From: Chloroflexota bacterium | Lineage (GTDB): Bacteria > Chloroflexota > Anaerolineae > Aggregatilineales > Phototrophicaceae | Length of the DNA: 64,000 bases | Reading direction: 5' to 3' | Assembly: GCA_011523735.1 (NCBI GenBank) | Contig: WTGB01000165.1 | Location: forward strand, 62,001-126,000 | Shown here: positions 38,812 to 49,045 of the stretch, piece by piece | Layout: each line of letters opens with the position of its first letter | Numbering within the stretch: the stretch's first letter is position 1 | The notes under the pieces: model-generated | The model's input: the letters and a program-made list of their open reading frames with translations, nothing else | The model's database searches: none | What the model was told of the DNA's origin: nothing | Made by a program: the position numbers and the translations under genes

Positions 38812-41580
38812 CTATGTGCGATCAATCCAAGTAGTCGCAACTTGCGGCAACTTGTCCAATGTGCCGAATTGTACTGTGCAATCGGGCAAAGATTCAAGAA
38901 AACTGGCCCCGTAATTCTTGCTGACGATGCGGCTGTCAAATATGGCGACAACGCCTCGATCGCTGCGCCGGCGAATCAATCGTCCGAATCCCTGCCGGAA
39001 GCGCAGTATCGCGTCGGGCACAGCGTACTCCTGGAACGAATTGGCATAAGTCTCGCTGCGCGCGGCAAAGATCGGATCGGATGGCACGGCAAATGGCAAC
39101 TTGGCAATGACTACCGCGCTCAGATCATCGCCGGGAATATCCACCCCTTCCCAAAAACTCCTCGTGCCCATAAGTACTGCCTTTTCCGCTTTCTTGAAAC
39201 TTTCGAGCAATAGGTCTCGGCTCGTACCGAAACTTTGATCGTAGACCCTAATATCGCCAAGCGTGAGCCGCGGCGTAATCGCCTTGGATACTTCGCGCAA
39301 TTGGGCATAACTGGTGAATAGCACCAGCACACGCCCGTTCAGTGCCGCCGCCAACTCGATGATGCCTCGCTCGATCATCTTCTGATAGCCGCTTCGCTGA
39401 CTCGGTTGGGGAATATCCCGCGGGATATATACCAGGGTAGATTTCTTATAGTCGAATGGAGAACCAAGAGCCACCGCCTTGAAACTATCGATATAGAGGC
39501 GTTCCTTGATGTGCTCAAAATTTTCATGTGTCCTCAACGTAGCGCTCGTGAGCACGATGCTTTCCATGCGCTGATTGAGGTACTCCTCCATCATCGGGCC
39601 TACGTGCAGGGGCGAAATGTGCAGTTCGAGTTTTTCTGCGCGGTCTCTGGCCGTCAAAGCGTACACGGCATTGGCCTCCGGTTCCTGTGTATAGCGCTCC
39701 AGTTGCTCAAGCAGATCTGCGAGATAACGCCAGTGCCCCCGAATTTCGCTGCTGTAATCGCCGAATTCTGGCAGTCCGTATTGCTCATACCGGGGCAAGG
39801 CTTTGCAAAGCCGCTCCATGGCGTCGCTGACAGCCAAAAGATAGGATCCGAGCTGCTTCCAGGCAGTCAATACTCCCGTAAAACTCCCACCGTCTCGCTG
39901 GGAGCTTGTAACCCGCATGGCGTAGCGGTTACTCGCTTTTTGCTTGACCGCGAATTCATGCAGAGCGCGGAAGTAGAGCCGGATGAAGGCTTTCATCTGG
40001 TCGACTGTCTCCGCGATACTGTCAACGAATGTCTCCAGTCGTTCTATGGCGCTTGGTGGGAAATGGGAGCGCGCCCCGCCGAGAAACTCGCCCAACAAAC
40101 CGCTCCTGCTATCGCCCAAATCACGCAGTCGCCCCAGGATTTGCCGCTGGTCTATGCGGCGGCTCAAGCCATTGGTTATCGCCTCTTCAAGATGATGCGC
40201 CTCATCAATCACCAGGTTGTGATAGGCGGGCAAGGCGCGATTCTCGATTCTGGCATCGGCGATGAGGAGCGCGTGATTTGTGATGAGGAGATGGGCGGTT
40301 TCCGCGCGCTGCCGAGCGCGATAGAACGGGCAAACGCCATCCATCTCGCTAGCACAGCGAAATGTCGAGCAGCCTTCGTCCTGGGCGCTCAGGCGAGCCC
40401 AGACCGACCACTCCCCACCGCGTAGCGTGATTTCACCCCGGTCACCTGACTCGCATGCTTGTAGCCATACCAGGATCTTCGCCAACGTCTTCAATTCATC
40501 GAGATTGGCCGGCTTTCGGCGGCGCAATGTCTCCAGCCGGCGCGGGCATAGATAGTTGCCGCGCCCCTTCATCAGCGCAGCCTGCAACTCCGCGCCGACC
40601 ACACGCCTGACTTGCGGAATGTCTTGCTTTAGCAACTGCTCTTGCAGATTAATCGTCTGTGTCGAGATGGTAACGCGTTGGCCATTCCGTGTCGCCCAAA
40701 GCGCAGCTGGCAACAAATAAGCCAGCGATTTCCCAGTGCCAGTACCCGCTTCGATCATGACCTGGTTACCGTCATTTAACGCTTGCGCAACCTCCTGAGC
40801 CATAGCAAGCTGTTCATCGCGGCTTTCGTAGTCGCCGAATTCCTCCGCCAGGCGACCATCACAGCCGAAGATGTCATTGATCGCCTCGAGAGAAACTTGC
40901 TCATGTCGCGCAGTTTCTAGATTCAAAGGACGCGCGCTAAGACGCTCAGCTTCAAATGGAACTGCTGGTCTCTGCCGGATCCCTGATTCTAGGCTCTCCC
41001 CGAGCGCAGCCTGGAAGACCTCACGCAGGGACCATGGCTTGCCCTCACTGGCGCGGATGATTTCAGCCAGAATGTTTGGCGGCAGTTGACAAAGGCGCTT
41101 CCAGAGAATCCAGTACAAATGTCCCGTCGCGATCGCATCATCAAAGGCGCGATGCGCATTGGCTAACTCTATGCCCTCCTGCGCCGCCAAGGCGCCCAGG
41201 CCATAACGCGGAGCTGACGGTAATACGATCGTTGCCAGATCCAGGGTATCAATCGGCCGATTAGCCCGCAGCATATTATGCTTTTGCATAAACGATAGGT
41301 CGAATTGCGCGTTATGCGCGATGACCGGCGCATCCGAAAAAAAACTTTCGATCCGCGGTAGAAGATCGTTTATAGTTGGCGCGTCAACGACATCTTCTTG
41401 GTGGATTCCCGTCAAGTGTGTGATGTCGGCGGGTATGGGAACCGAAGGCTTGACCAGAGATTGAAACTGATCCACCACTGCGCCATCGCGAAACCGCGCC
41501 GCGCCGATCTCTATGATCTCGTCAGTTGCGGGGTTCAACCCAGTTGTTTCGAGGTCGAAGGCGAGCAAGTCGCCATGCAT
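38812..41580 (-). CDS. DnaQ-like exonuclease / DinG-family helicase
   Basis: N-terminal LLAFDLETTGLNPATDEIIEIGAARF...VIAHNAQFDLSFM; Walker A EAGTGTGKSLAYLLP; DEAH; C-terminal FGRLIRRRSDRGVVAIFDSRI. Confidence 0.93.
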   Translation of the reverse strand: MHGDLLAFDLETTGLNPATDEIIEIGAARFRDGAVVDQFQSLVKPSVPIPADITHLTGIHQEDVVDAPTINDLLPRIESFFSDAPVIAHNAQFDLSFMQKHNMLRANRPIDTLDLATIVLPSAPRYGLGALAAQEGIELANAHRAFDDAIATGHLYWILWKRLCQLPPNILAEIIRASEGKPWSLREVFQAALGESLESGIRQRPAVPFEAERLSARPLNLETARHEQVSLEAINDIFGCDGRLAEEFGDYESRDEQLAMAQEVAQALNDGNQVMIEAGTGTGKSLAYLLPAALWATRNGQRVTISTQTINLQEQLLKQDIPQVRRVVGAELQAALMKGRGNYLCPRRLETLRRRKPANLDELKTLAKILVWLQACESGDRGEITLRGGEWSVWARLSAQDEGCSTFRCASEMDGVCPFYRARQRAETAHLLITNHALLIADARIENRALPAYHNLVIDEAHHLEEAITNGLSRRIDQRQILGRLRDLGDSRSGLLGEFLGGARSHFPPSAIERLETFVDSIAETVDQMKAFIRLYFRALHEFAVKQKASNRYAMRVTSSQRDGGSFTGVLTAWKQLGSYLLAVSDAMERLCKALPRYEQYGLPEFGDYSSEIRGHWRYLADLLEQLERYTQEPEANAVYALTARDRAEKLELHISPLHVGPMMEEYLNQRMESIVLTSATLRTHENFEHIKERLYIDSFKAVALGSPFDYKKSTLVYIPRDIPQPSQRSGYQKMIERGIIELAAALNGRVLVLFTSYAQLREVSKAITPRLTLGDIRVYDQSFGTSRDLLLESFKKAEKAVLMGTRSFWEGVDIPGDDLSAVVIAKLPFAVPSDPIFAARSETYANSFQEYAVPDAILRFRQGFGRLIRRRSDRGVVAIFDSRIVSKNYGASFLESLPDCTVQFGTLDKLPQVATTWIDRT

Positions 41581-41696
41581 AGCGGTCTCCCGTCTCTGCC
41601 ACGCGCGCCGTATAACTACGGCCAGCCTGGAGGCACCTCCTGGCAGCAGGCGCTTCGTTCACGCTTGTCGCGAAGTCGAAGGCTTGCTGAAGCGAA

Positions 41697-43610
41697 TCAA
41701 CCGGCGCTGTCGTCAACATCGGCGTCAGCCGGCTCGTTTTCGTTGTCGGGTTCTGTATTGTCTTCTATGGACGGATAGCGACTCTCTGCATCCGCGTATC
41801 GGCGCATTATCTCACGCCGCATAATGGGCAATTCCAAAACTGAGGCGCTTAGGAATCCATCGTGCTGCAGCGCTGTCCAGTTGTCTTCATCAAACAGATT
41901 CCACAAGAATACCTGAATGTTAATATCAGCCAATGATGCTTCGCTGATGAGCAAATTGGCGCGGCGGGAAAGTGAGTACATACCACCCTCGATAGTGCCG
42001 CGATTCGGTTCGACGCAACCGGAGCCGCTGTCAACCGCGACAAGCTGGATGTTCGCCTGTTCATTCTCGAGCACTGTCTGATAGTCATGCCAACTCATAT
42101 AAGTCAGACCCCCGCTAACATTGCCGACCGCCGCCGCCCGATACAGCGGAGCGAAATCTTTTTCCGTATCGCGACGTACGGGCGGGATCGTCTCGCCAGC
42201 CGTTTGCAAGAGGATATCGGTGTAGGTATCAAGCGAGGACAATCCAAAAAGCGTTAGTGGCTGATCGGGAAATGCATCGGCAACATCCGTCCAGCTCTCG
42301 ACGAGTCCTGTCGAGTCAGCGCGCCAAATCGTATTGATCTGGTCGGTCGTCAAGCAGGCGCTATATTCATCCGCCGCATTGCCCACCAGCACAGTCGCCT
42401 GCGCGCCTAAATTGACCGGAATCGTCACAACCCCATTGGTCGCGCATTCCGTGAGCGTATCCGCTTCCGCCGGGCTCTCCAAAGCTGCAATATCCGCCTC
42501 TCCTTCGCAAAGGCTGCTGATGCCCGCGGCTATGCCAGCGTAGCGGAAGTCAATGTTTAGCTGTTCGCTGAGGTCCTCGCCTGCGCGGCTCAACACTTGA
42601 TGCGCATTTGCCGCGCCGACAATATGAATCTCGCCACTGAGATCAATTGGAATCTGAAAGTGGTCGACGTCTCCGCTATAGCCTGGTTCAGCGTCTGCAT
42701 CCGCCAGAACCTTGGCGTTCAGGTCATATATCGTGCTGGACGGCGGAATGGCGCCGGCTGCTTCAATGACCGCCGCGCTCGCTTCGCTAATGCTGTATTG
42801 CATAAACTCACTGAGGCGATCGTTGCTATCTAGCCGAGCGCGATTGACATATACATATAGTGACAAAGCGAAGGGGTAACTTTCGCTCTCCACATTTTCC
42901 GCTGAAGGCAGGGAGCAAGCGCCTAGGTCGCCGCCGATTTCCAGAAGCTTTATTGACTCGTTATGTTCAAGCTGATCATGCCAAGGGACCAATGCCAGCG
43001 TGCCAGGTCTATCCGCTACGATACTGATCGCCTCCGACGGGGCTTCGTAGTGCTGGCCGTCCAGCCGGAATCCGTCGCCAGCGACCATGCTGTCCACGAT
43101 GACATAAGTCAATTCGTTTTCCCCAGGCAGGACTGCGCTCAACGGCAGATCCGCGTCGTTCTCACGATAAAATGACCAATCCGACACTACGTTGCTGGCG
43201 GTGGGCTTAAGCGCATCTTGCAATGAACCGAATTGTAGGCACTGCGCTGGCGCTTCCGGGTGCGCTACAAAGGCGACGATGTGATGGCCGATCAGAAATT
43301 CGCTATGCGCGATTTGCTCGGCTTCACAACTGGCGCGTTCGTCGGATGTCATCTTTCGCGACGCCGTTGCAACATCGAGTTCGCCGGCGCAGAACTGTTC
43401 GATGCCGCGCGCTGTTCCGCTTGAATTCAGGCCTATGACATCGGCGCTGCTGGTGCCGCTCGCCCTAACCAGTTCTTCAATCACAGCATTTACGATGCCA
43501 GAGCCGCCGACGCTGACCAGTTCATGCGCCTGCGCCAAGCCTACGCCTATACTTATGAAGCAAAATAGCGAGAGTATGCCAGCGCAGAGTCCGATCCTTA
43601 CCATAAGCAA
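41697..43610 (-). CDS. Exported protein with two tandem phosphate-binding-protein-like (PBP) domains
   Basis: Signal peptide, then LVSVGGSGIVNAVIEELVRASG...GIEQFCAGELDVATASRKMT and a second unit GEIHIVGAANAHQVLSRAGEDLSEQL...GISSLCEGEADIAALES. Confidence 0.8.
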   Translation of the reverse strand: MLMVRIGLCAGILSLFCFISIGVGLAQAHELVSVGGSGIVNAVIEELVRASGTSSADVIGLNSSGTARGIEQFCAGELDVATASRKMTSDERASCEAEQIAHSEFLIGHHIVAFVAHPEAPAQCLQFGSLQDALKPTASNVVSDWSFYRENDADLPLSAVLPGENELTYVIVDSMVAGDGFRLDGQHYEAPSEAISIVADRPGTLALVPWHDQLEHNESIKLLEIGGDLGACSLPSAENVESESYPFALSLYVYVNRARLDSNDRLSEFMQYSISEASAAVIEAAGAIPPSSTIYDLNAKVLADADAEPGYSGDVDHFQIPIDLSGEIHIVGAANAHQVLSRAGEDLSEQLNIDFRYAGIAAGISSLCEGEADIAALESPAEADTLTECATNGVVTIPVNLGAQATVLVGNAADEYSACLTTDQINTIWRADSTGLVESWTDVADAFPDQPLTLFGLSSLDTYTDILLQTAGETIPPVRRDTEKDFAPLYRAAAVGNVSGGLTYMSWHDYQTVLENEQANIQLVAVDSGSGCVEPNRGTIEGGMYSLSRRANLLISEASLADINIQVFLWNLFDEDNWTALQHDGFLSASVLELPIMRREIMRRYADAESRYPSIEDNTEPDNENEPADADVDDSAG

Positions 43611-43775
43611 ATTATCCTTGCTTGCGTTTGAGCTAACTCATGGATTGTACAAGCAGCGCAACGATTGTAAAGCCGAACTTTTCTGCTAACATCGCTCACT
43701 GTGAACATCTCTGGCGGCAAGATGTATGAAGGCGGATCTCACCGTCAGTTAAACATCCGCTTACAGAGGCTAACC

Positions 43776-44177
43776 ATGGCATACACTCCGCAGAGCGTAT
43801 TCGACTTGATCGGCGGCGAAAAACCAATTGCCGCCATGGTTGATGCTTTCTACGCCTCTGTCGCGGAAGACTCAGTCCTGCGCCCGATGTATCCCGCTGA
43901 TCTCGCTGCGCCGAAACGCCGACTGTATCTATTCTTGGTTCAGTTCTTTGGCGGTCCGCAAACCTACAGCCAGGAGCGCGGACATCCGCGTCTGCGAATG
44001 CGCCACTTTCCATTTCCCATCGATCGACTTGCGCGTGATAACTGGCTGCGTCACATGCTAAAAGCTATTGATGACGCCGGTATCAGCGAGCCTGCGCGCT
44101 CCAGAATGCGTGAGTATTTTGAGCGCGCCTCGGCCTTCCTCATCAACCGCTCTGATCCCGTCCATTTCACAGACTAG
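43776..44177 (+). CDS. Truncated hemoglobin (group II-like)
   Basis: VFDLIGGEKPIAAMVDAFYASVAEDSVLRPMYPADL...FFGGPQTYSQERGHPRLRMRHFPFPI. Start set at MAYTPQ. Confidence 0.9.
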   Translation: MAYTPQSVFDLIGGEKPIAAMVDAFYASVAEDSVLRPMYPADLAAPKRRLYLFLVQFFGGPQTYSQERGHPRLRMRHFPFPIDRLARDNWLRHMLKAIDDAGISEPARSRMREYFERASAFLINRSDPVHFTD

Positions 44178-44190
44178 CCCACATCGGTTT

Positions 44191-44910
44191 CTATTCACTT
44201 TTCATAATGTACCGATCGAAGGCTTCTGCCGTCCAGGGTAGCGCCGGTCTAAAGAAATGCTCATGGATGGTCCTGGCAAACACCCTGATCTCATATTGCG
44301 CATCGCTCGCCATTCGCAGGCGCAGAAAATGCATCAGGTTGTGCGCGTCAATCTTGGTCACCCAGGTGTAATAGACGCTGAAACCGGGCAGAAACAGTCG
44401 CGCCATCTCTTTTGATACGCCAAGGTCCAACGCCTCAGTATAGAGGCGAAAGCCCTCGTCATAGTGCCGCAGCAGCTTTTCAGTCAGCTCGTCGCTTTCC
44501 GCCAGCGGTAGCGAGCCTTCGCTGGCCTGCTTGTTGTCTTTGCTTTGCCTCCGCCAAACATCCGGCACATAAAAGTCGCTTTCCTGAAATGGCGTATAAC
44601 GCCCGGATTGCGCGTTCATATTCCAGGTGCGATGTCGTACCCATTGCCACCAGGTCACCAGCGGCGCCCGTACCCGAAATTTGAACTCGACCATCTCGAA
44701 AGGCGATGTGTGGCGGTGGCGCAAAAGATAAAACAGCAGCTTCTTGTCCCGCTCCGGTCCCCTGCTTTCGCCCAGGAAGCTGACTCGCGCCGCATTCACG
44801 ATGGCGAGGTCGCCGCTGACATCCGAAGCCGGGTGGGGCATGAGGTCGACAAGCTCAATCCAGCCCTTGTCCAAGACATCAACCCGCTTGCCGATTAACT
44901 GCGCCGCCAT
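44191..44910 (-). CDS. thyX: Flavin-dependent thymidylate synthase
   Basis: RHRHTSPFEMVEFKFRVRAP and RHRTWNMNAQSGRYTPF (ThyX motif). Confidence 0.95.
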   Translation of the reverse strand: MAAQLIGKRVDVLDKGWIELVDLMPHPASDVSGDLAIVNAARVSFLGESRGPERDKKLLFYLLRHRHTSPFEMVEFKFRVRAPLVTWWQWVRHRTWNMNAQSGRYTPFQESDFYVPDVWRRQSKDNKQASEGSLPLAESDELTEKLLRHYDEGFRLYTEALDLGVSKEMARLFLPGFSVYYTWVTKIDAHNLMHFLRLRMASDAQYEIRVFARTIHEHFFRPALPWTAEAFDRYIMKSE

Positions 44911-45053
44911 GCTTTTCTCCGCCTTGAGATGAACTCTTTGCCGACCCAGTCGATGATATTATCCCTGCTAAGCATTTGGCGCAACCTTGCCTTGCACGCG
45001 CGCCGACTTGCTAGTCGAGATTGCCTCTTCCAATGACTCCGGCAACATCGGCT

Positions 45054-45629
45054 TCAAGCGCCCAAGCTTTGCAGAGCAAGCCGAATACGGTCTTCAATGC
45101 TTTCTGCTGCGTCGCGAGGAATCGCTTGGACAGCGGCTTGTGCTTCCACCACACTGTAACCAAGCCCCGTCAACGCATCTATCACGACTGCGCTGGAGTC
45201 ATCTTCGCCGGTCTGCGGCAGGTCCCCCAGACCGGCCGGGAATCTGTCTTGCAATTCCAGCAGGATCTTTTGCGCTGTCTTCTTGCCAATACCCGGCACC
45301 CGGCTGATGATCTCCGGTCGATTATTCGCTACCGCATGGCGGATATTCTCGACGCTGAGCGTGCTCAACATACTCACCGCCAATTTGGGACCAATTCCGC
45401 TAATCTTCAGTACCGCGTCAAAAAGCTCGCGCTCATTCGCAGTCGCGAAACCGTAAAGCGATAACGAGTCCTCCCGGACGACCAGCCGCGTGAACAGGAA
45501 CACTCGATTCGCATTGAGCCGTTCTATGGTGCTGAATGGGGCAATAACCTCTATGCCGACTCCGCCTACACGAACAACTATATGATCGGCTGCCTTATGG
45601 GCAAGGTCGCCCTCGATTATGCTAATCAT
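45054..45629 (-). CDS. ruvA: Holliday junction branch migration protein RuvA
   Basis: MISIIEGDLAHKAADHIVVRVGGVGIEV...ISGIGPKLAVSMLSTL...RVPGIGKKTAQKILLEL. Confidence 0.96.
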   Translation of the reverse strand: MISIIEGDLAHKAADHIVVRVGGVGIEVIAPFSTIERLNANRVFLFTRLVVREDSLSLYGFATANERELFDAVLKISGIGPKLAVSMLSTLSVENIRHAVANNRPEIISRVPGIGKKTAQKILLELQDRFPAGLGDLPQTGEDDSSAVVIDALTGLGYSVVEAQAAVQAIPRDAAESIEDRIRLALQSLGA

Positions 45630-45644
45630 CCCCGGCGGCTTTCG

Positions 45645-46139
45645 CTATGCCAGACCAATGTCACGCAAGCGGTAACTGTGTAAGTCCGTGATGGCTACCG
45701 CCAGCGCATCGGCGGCATCGTCCGGTCTTGGTACAGAATCCAAACCCAACCAAACACTCACCATCTGCTTCATCTGCGCTTTGTCCGCGCTCCCATCGCT
45801 GCAAACAGATCGCTTGATCACGTTTGGCTTGTACTCCGCAATCGTCAAATCCGCCATATTCAGCGTCAGCAAGACCACGCCGCGCGCTTGAGCTACCGTC
45901 AGTGCCGTGCTGACATTTCGCGCGAAAAACAGTTCCTCAACAGCAGCGCGGTCGGGTCGAAACTTGTCAATCAACTTGAGCAATTCCAGATGAATATGCT
46001 GCAGCCGTTGGGGCATCGGCGCATTTGGCTTTGTAATAATCACACCATGGTCCATTTCTTCCAGTGAGCCGTCTTCATGTTCGCGAACAAAGCCATAACC
46101 AAGCGATGCCGTGCCGGGGTCTATGCCGAGCGAGATCAT
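45645..46139 (-). CDS. ruvC: Crossover junction endodeoxyribonuclease RuvC
   Basis: MISLGIDPGTASLGYGFV...AVEELFFARNVSTALTVAQARGVVLL...PDDAADALAVAI. Confidence 0.96.
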   Translation of the reverse strand: MISLGIDPGTASLGYGFVREHEDGSLEEMDHGVIITKPNAPMPQRLQHIHLELLKLIDKFRPDRAAVEELFFARNVSTALTVAQARGVVLLTLNMADLTIAEYKPNVIKRSVCSDGSADKAQMKQMVSVWLGLDSVPRPDDAADALAVAITDLHSYRLRDIGLA

Positions 46140-46140
46140 C

Positions 46141-46887
46141 CTAAGTCTCGTAAGCCGCCAGGATCTCGTCAGTGATGCTCAAATTTGACGCGACAGTTTG
46201 AACATCGTCCGATTCCTCCAACTGCTCCATGAGACGCAAGTTCTGCAGCGCCTTGCCTTTGGAAATGTCCATCTCATTCTGCGGGAACCAACGCAGTTCC
46301 GCCTCTTCAAACTCGTAACCCGCTTGCGACAGCGCCTGTTCTACCGCGGCAAATTCATCTCGCGGTGTGTAGACTGTGATGATGCCATCTTCCTCAACAA
46401 CATCGTCAGCCCCGGCATCCGCCGCTTCCATGAAAAGCTCGTCAAAATCGCAGCCGTCCTTGACCGTGATATAACCCTTCTGGTCGAACTGCCACAAGAC
46501 GGCGCCGTTTGTCGCCAGGCTGCCTTCATGTTTGCTGAAGGCATGCTTGACCTCAGCCAGCGCTCGATTCTTGTTATCGGTCAGTATCTCTACAATATAG
46601 GCGACGCCCTCCGGCCCATAACCCTCATAGAGCATCTCAACCACTTCGCCGCCAGCGATTTCTCCCGTGCCCTTCTTTATGGCCCGCTCGATATTTTCCT
46701 TCGGCATGTTAGCAGCCCGCGCCTTGGCGATCGCCAGCTTAAGCTTGGGATTAGCACTCTCATCGCCACCACCGTCCCGGGCGGCAACCGTGATGTCGCG
46801 CCCTAGCCGAGTGAATATCTTGGCGCGTTTGGCGTCCTCCGCGCCTTTCTTGCGCTTGATCGTCGACCATTTGCTATGACCGGACAT
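46141..46887 (-). CDS. yebC: YebC/PmpR family protein
   Basis: MSGHSKWSTIKRKKGAEDAKRAKIFTRLGRDITVAARDGG. Start set at MSGHSKW. Confidence 0.96.
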   Translation of the reverse strand: MSGHSKWSTIKRKKGAEDAKRAKIFTRLGRDITVAARDGGGDESANPKLKLAIAKARAANMPKENIERAIKKGTGEIAGGEVVEMLYEGYGPEGVAYIVEILTDNKNRALAEVKHAFSKHEGSLATNGAVLWQFDQKGYITVKDGCDFDELFMEAADAGADDVVEEDGIITVYTPRDEFAAVEQALSQAGYEFEEAELRWFPQNEMDISKGKALQNLRLMEQLEESDDVQTVASNLSITDEILAAYET

Positions 46888-47017
46888 AACGGCGTCCCTT
46901 CCGTAGCAATAATAGCGATTACGATTGTGCAAATTATACCGCAATATGACCACTACTATACAGTCTACAATGCTATAATAGCGTTGCGCCTTTAACTTTG
47001 TTTGAGACTGAAATCTG

Positions 47018-48412
47018 ATGGACGTCATGCAGCAGGCTGAAGAGGTCCTAGAAGCGGCGACCAATGAAGAACCGCGGTCCTCCTATTCGGGCCCCCTTCC
47101 GCCAGACAGGATCGCCTGGATCGTTATGCTGGCTGCCTTCGCTCTTTTCTGCACTGTCACACTCAGCACAATTTTCGGCGTCTATCACTATCTCTTCCGC
47201 TCCACGGTCGCGATGTCCGCGACGCTCCAGGTGGCAACCGGCACGATTGGTATTGTCCCCGGCGCCGATCCCACAGTTGTGGCTGTCCGCGAAAACCGGG
47301 AGCTAACCAACTCTATCACCGGCATCAGCACTGACTCGCTTTCACAGGCGACCATTCTGATTCGCGAAAGTCCGGCGGAAGCTGAAGCGGCCACCTTGTT
47401 GGCAGCCGTCACCCTTCAGGGCGATACACAGGTCACATTCAACAACGCCAATCGTCCCCGCTTTGAATGGAGCCAAAACCCGCAACATGTACTGTTCTCC
47501 GCTTTGAAAGGCGAGTTGGATGTCCTGGTAACCGGCGTAGGCGATCGCTCTTTCTTGATGGATATCTATAGCGACGATCTTAATTCGGACAAAGGCGTTA
47601 ATGTCCAGATACGCAGCAACGGCCGTTATCGCCTCAGCGTGACTGAAGACGAAGTCCGTGTGCTCAACCTCTCCGGCGAAGCGTATGCTTACTTCCGCGA
47701 TGATGATAGCCGAAGGGAATTGGTAAGAGGCGGACAGGAGTTGGTCGCTCGAATCGGCGCCCGTAGCATATCAAACCGTAGCACGACCGATAACTTCTTG
47801 AAGAATGGCAGTTTCAGTCTGCTCGAAGGCAGCCGGGCAACGAGTGCCCTGACAGACTGGCAATGCAGCGTAGTGCAGCGACAAGCCCCGCCTGGCAACT
47901 ATTCTCTTGTACGCTTCGACGGAAGGATCGGTCTACGCTTGAGTCGTTTTAACAATGCGCAATCAAATGGCGCAGTGCGCTGTACCCAATCATTCGCTGG
48001 TGAAGGCTTGTCAGTCAGTGAATACGATTCCCTGCGCGTATTGACCACCTTCAGAACAAATTATCAGTCACTGAGCGTCTGTGGCCGGGCTGCCAGCGAA
48101 TGTCCGCTTATGCTCCAAATTTCATATTTTGACGAGAATGCGCGCGACATCCGCCATTGGTACCGTGGCTTCTATTATGCGGACGATGTATCTGCCGATG
48201 CCAGGAAGCGATGCGATAGCTGCATACAGGATCACGTTGATATCAACCAGGGTGTGTGGTACACCTTCGATTCGGACAACCTGTTCAATTTGATAGCGGA
48301 CATCAACAAACCGGAGCGCATCAAGTCGGTCTCGTTTTACGCGTCCGGCCACCAGTTTGACACGATTGTGAGCGAAATGATTCTGCTTCTAGGCGAGTCT
48401 TCTGCCGGCTGA
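47018..48412 (+). CDS. Uncharacterised membrane protein with FecR-like periplasmic region
   Basis: One N-terminal TM helix; beta-rich GVNVQIRSNGRYRLSVTEDEVRVLNLSGEAYAYFRDDDSRRELVRGGQELVARIG. Confidence 0.65.
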   Translation: MDVMQQAEEVLEAATNEEPRSSYSGPLPPDRIAWIVMLAAFALFCTVTLSTIFGVYHYLFRSTVAMSATLQVATGTIGIVPGADPTVVAVRENRELTNSITGISTDSLSQATILIRESPAEAEAATLLAAVTLQGDTQVTFNNANRPRFEWSQNPQHVLFSALKGELDVLVTGVGDRSFLMDIYSDDLNSDKGVNVQIRSNGRYRLSVTEDEVRVLNLSGEAYAYFRDDDSRRELVRGGQELVARIGARSISNRSTTDNFLKNGSFSLLEGSRATSALTDWQCSVVQRQAPPGNYSLVRFDGRIGLRLSRFNNAQSNGAVRCTQSFAGEGLSVSEYDSLRVLTTFRTNYQSLSVCGRAASECPLMLQISYFDENARDIRHWYRGFYYADDVSADARKRCDSCIQDHVDINQGVWYTFDSDNLFNLIADINKPERIKSVSFYASGHQFDTIVSEMILLLGESSAG

Positions 48413-48458
48413 ATGCGGGCAGCCACGGTCTAGCATTTCCTTGTCAAAGGTCTCGCGC

Positions 48459-48989
48459 ATGCCAGAAAGTCTCAACGACATATTGCTAGTAGCGACGCTC
48501 TTTGCAGCCGTTGTCATCGCCGCATTCTGGCTGGCGATAGTTTTGTGGGCATATCGGGATATGCGCTCACGTTCGCGCGATCCCCTGGCGCAGTTGCTGG
48601 TAGCGCTTCTTGTCTTCCTGCTTAATGTGCCCGGCCTTTTCATCTATATTTTGTTGCGCCCTCGTGAAACCCTGTCCGCCGCGTACGAACGCTCGCTGGA
48701 AGAGGAAGCGCTGCTGCAGGAAATCGAGGAAAGGCCCAGTTGCCCCGGCTGCGCGCAACGTGTGCAGCAGGACTGGCAAGCCTGCCCTCATTGTCATCAT
48801 CGTCTGAAGAAAGCCTGCGTAAACTGCGGCTACTTGCTCGAGCTTCCTTGGAACATCTGCCCGCGTTGCACGACAAGCCAAGTCAATTACACGTCTGACG
48901 GCACCATTGCTACAAAATCACGGCATGTCAAGCCCTCAGAGCCGGCGCCAATCGACGCAAAATGGGTTGCATCACAACAGTTGGATTGA
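48459..48989 (+). CDS. Double zinc-ribbon membrane protein
   Basis: N-terminal TM helices; CPGCAQRVQQDWQACPHCHHRLKKACVNCGYLLELPWNICPRC. Confidence 0.8.
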   Translation: MPESLNDILLVATLFAAVVIAAFWLAIVLWAYRDMRSRSRDPLAQLLVALLVFLLNVPGLFIYILLRPRETLSAAYERSLEEEALLQEIEERPSCPGCAQRVQQDWQACPHCHHRLKKACVNCGYLLELPWNICPRCTTSQVNYTSDGTIATKSRHVKPSEPAPIDAKWVASQQLD

Positions 48990-49045
48990 ACCCGTAGCTG
49001 CGCTGACTGCTCGCTTTTCAGCCTCGCTTGCCCCGGAAAACGAAC

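Noticed and set aside
39406-40425. 339-aa plus-strand ORF antisense to the dinG-like gene
   Set aside because: Shadow of a gene with clear helicase motifs; no domain recognised.
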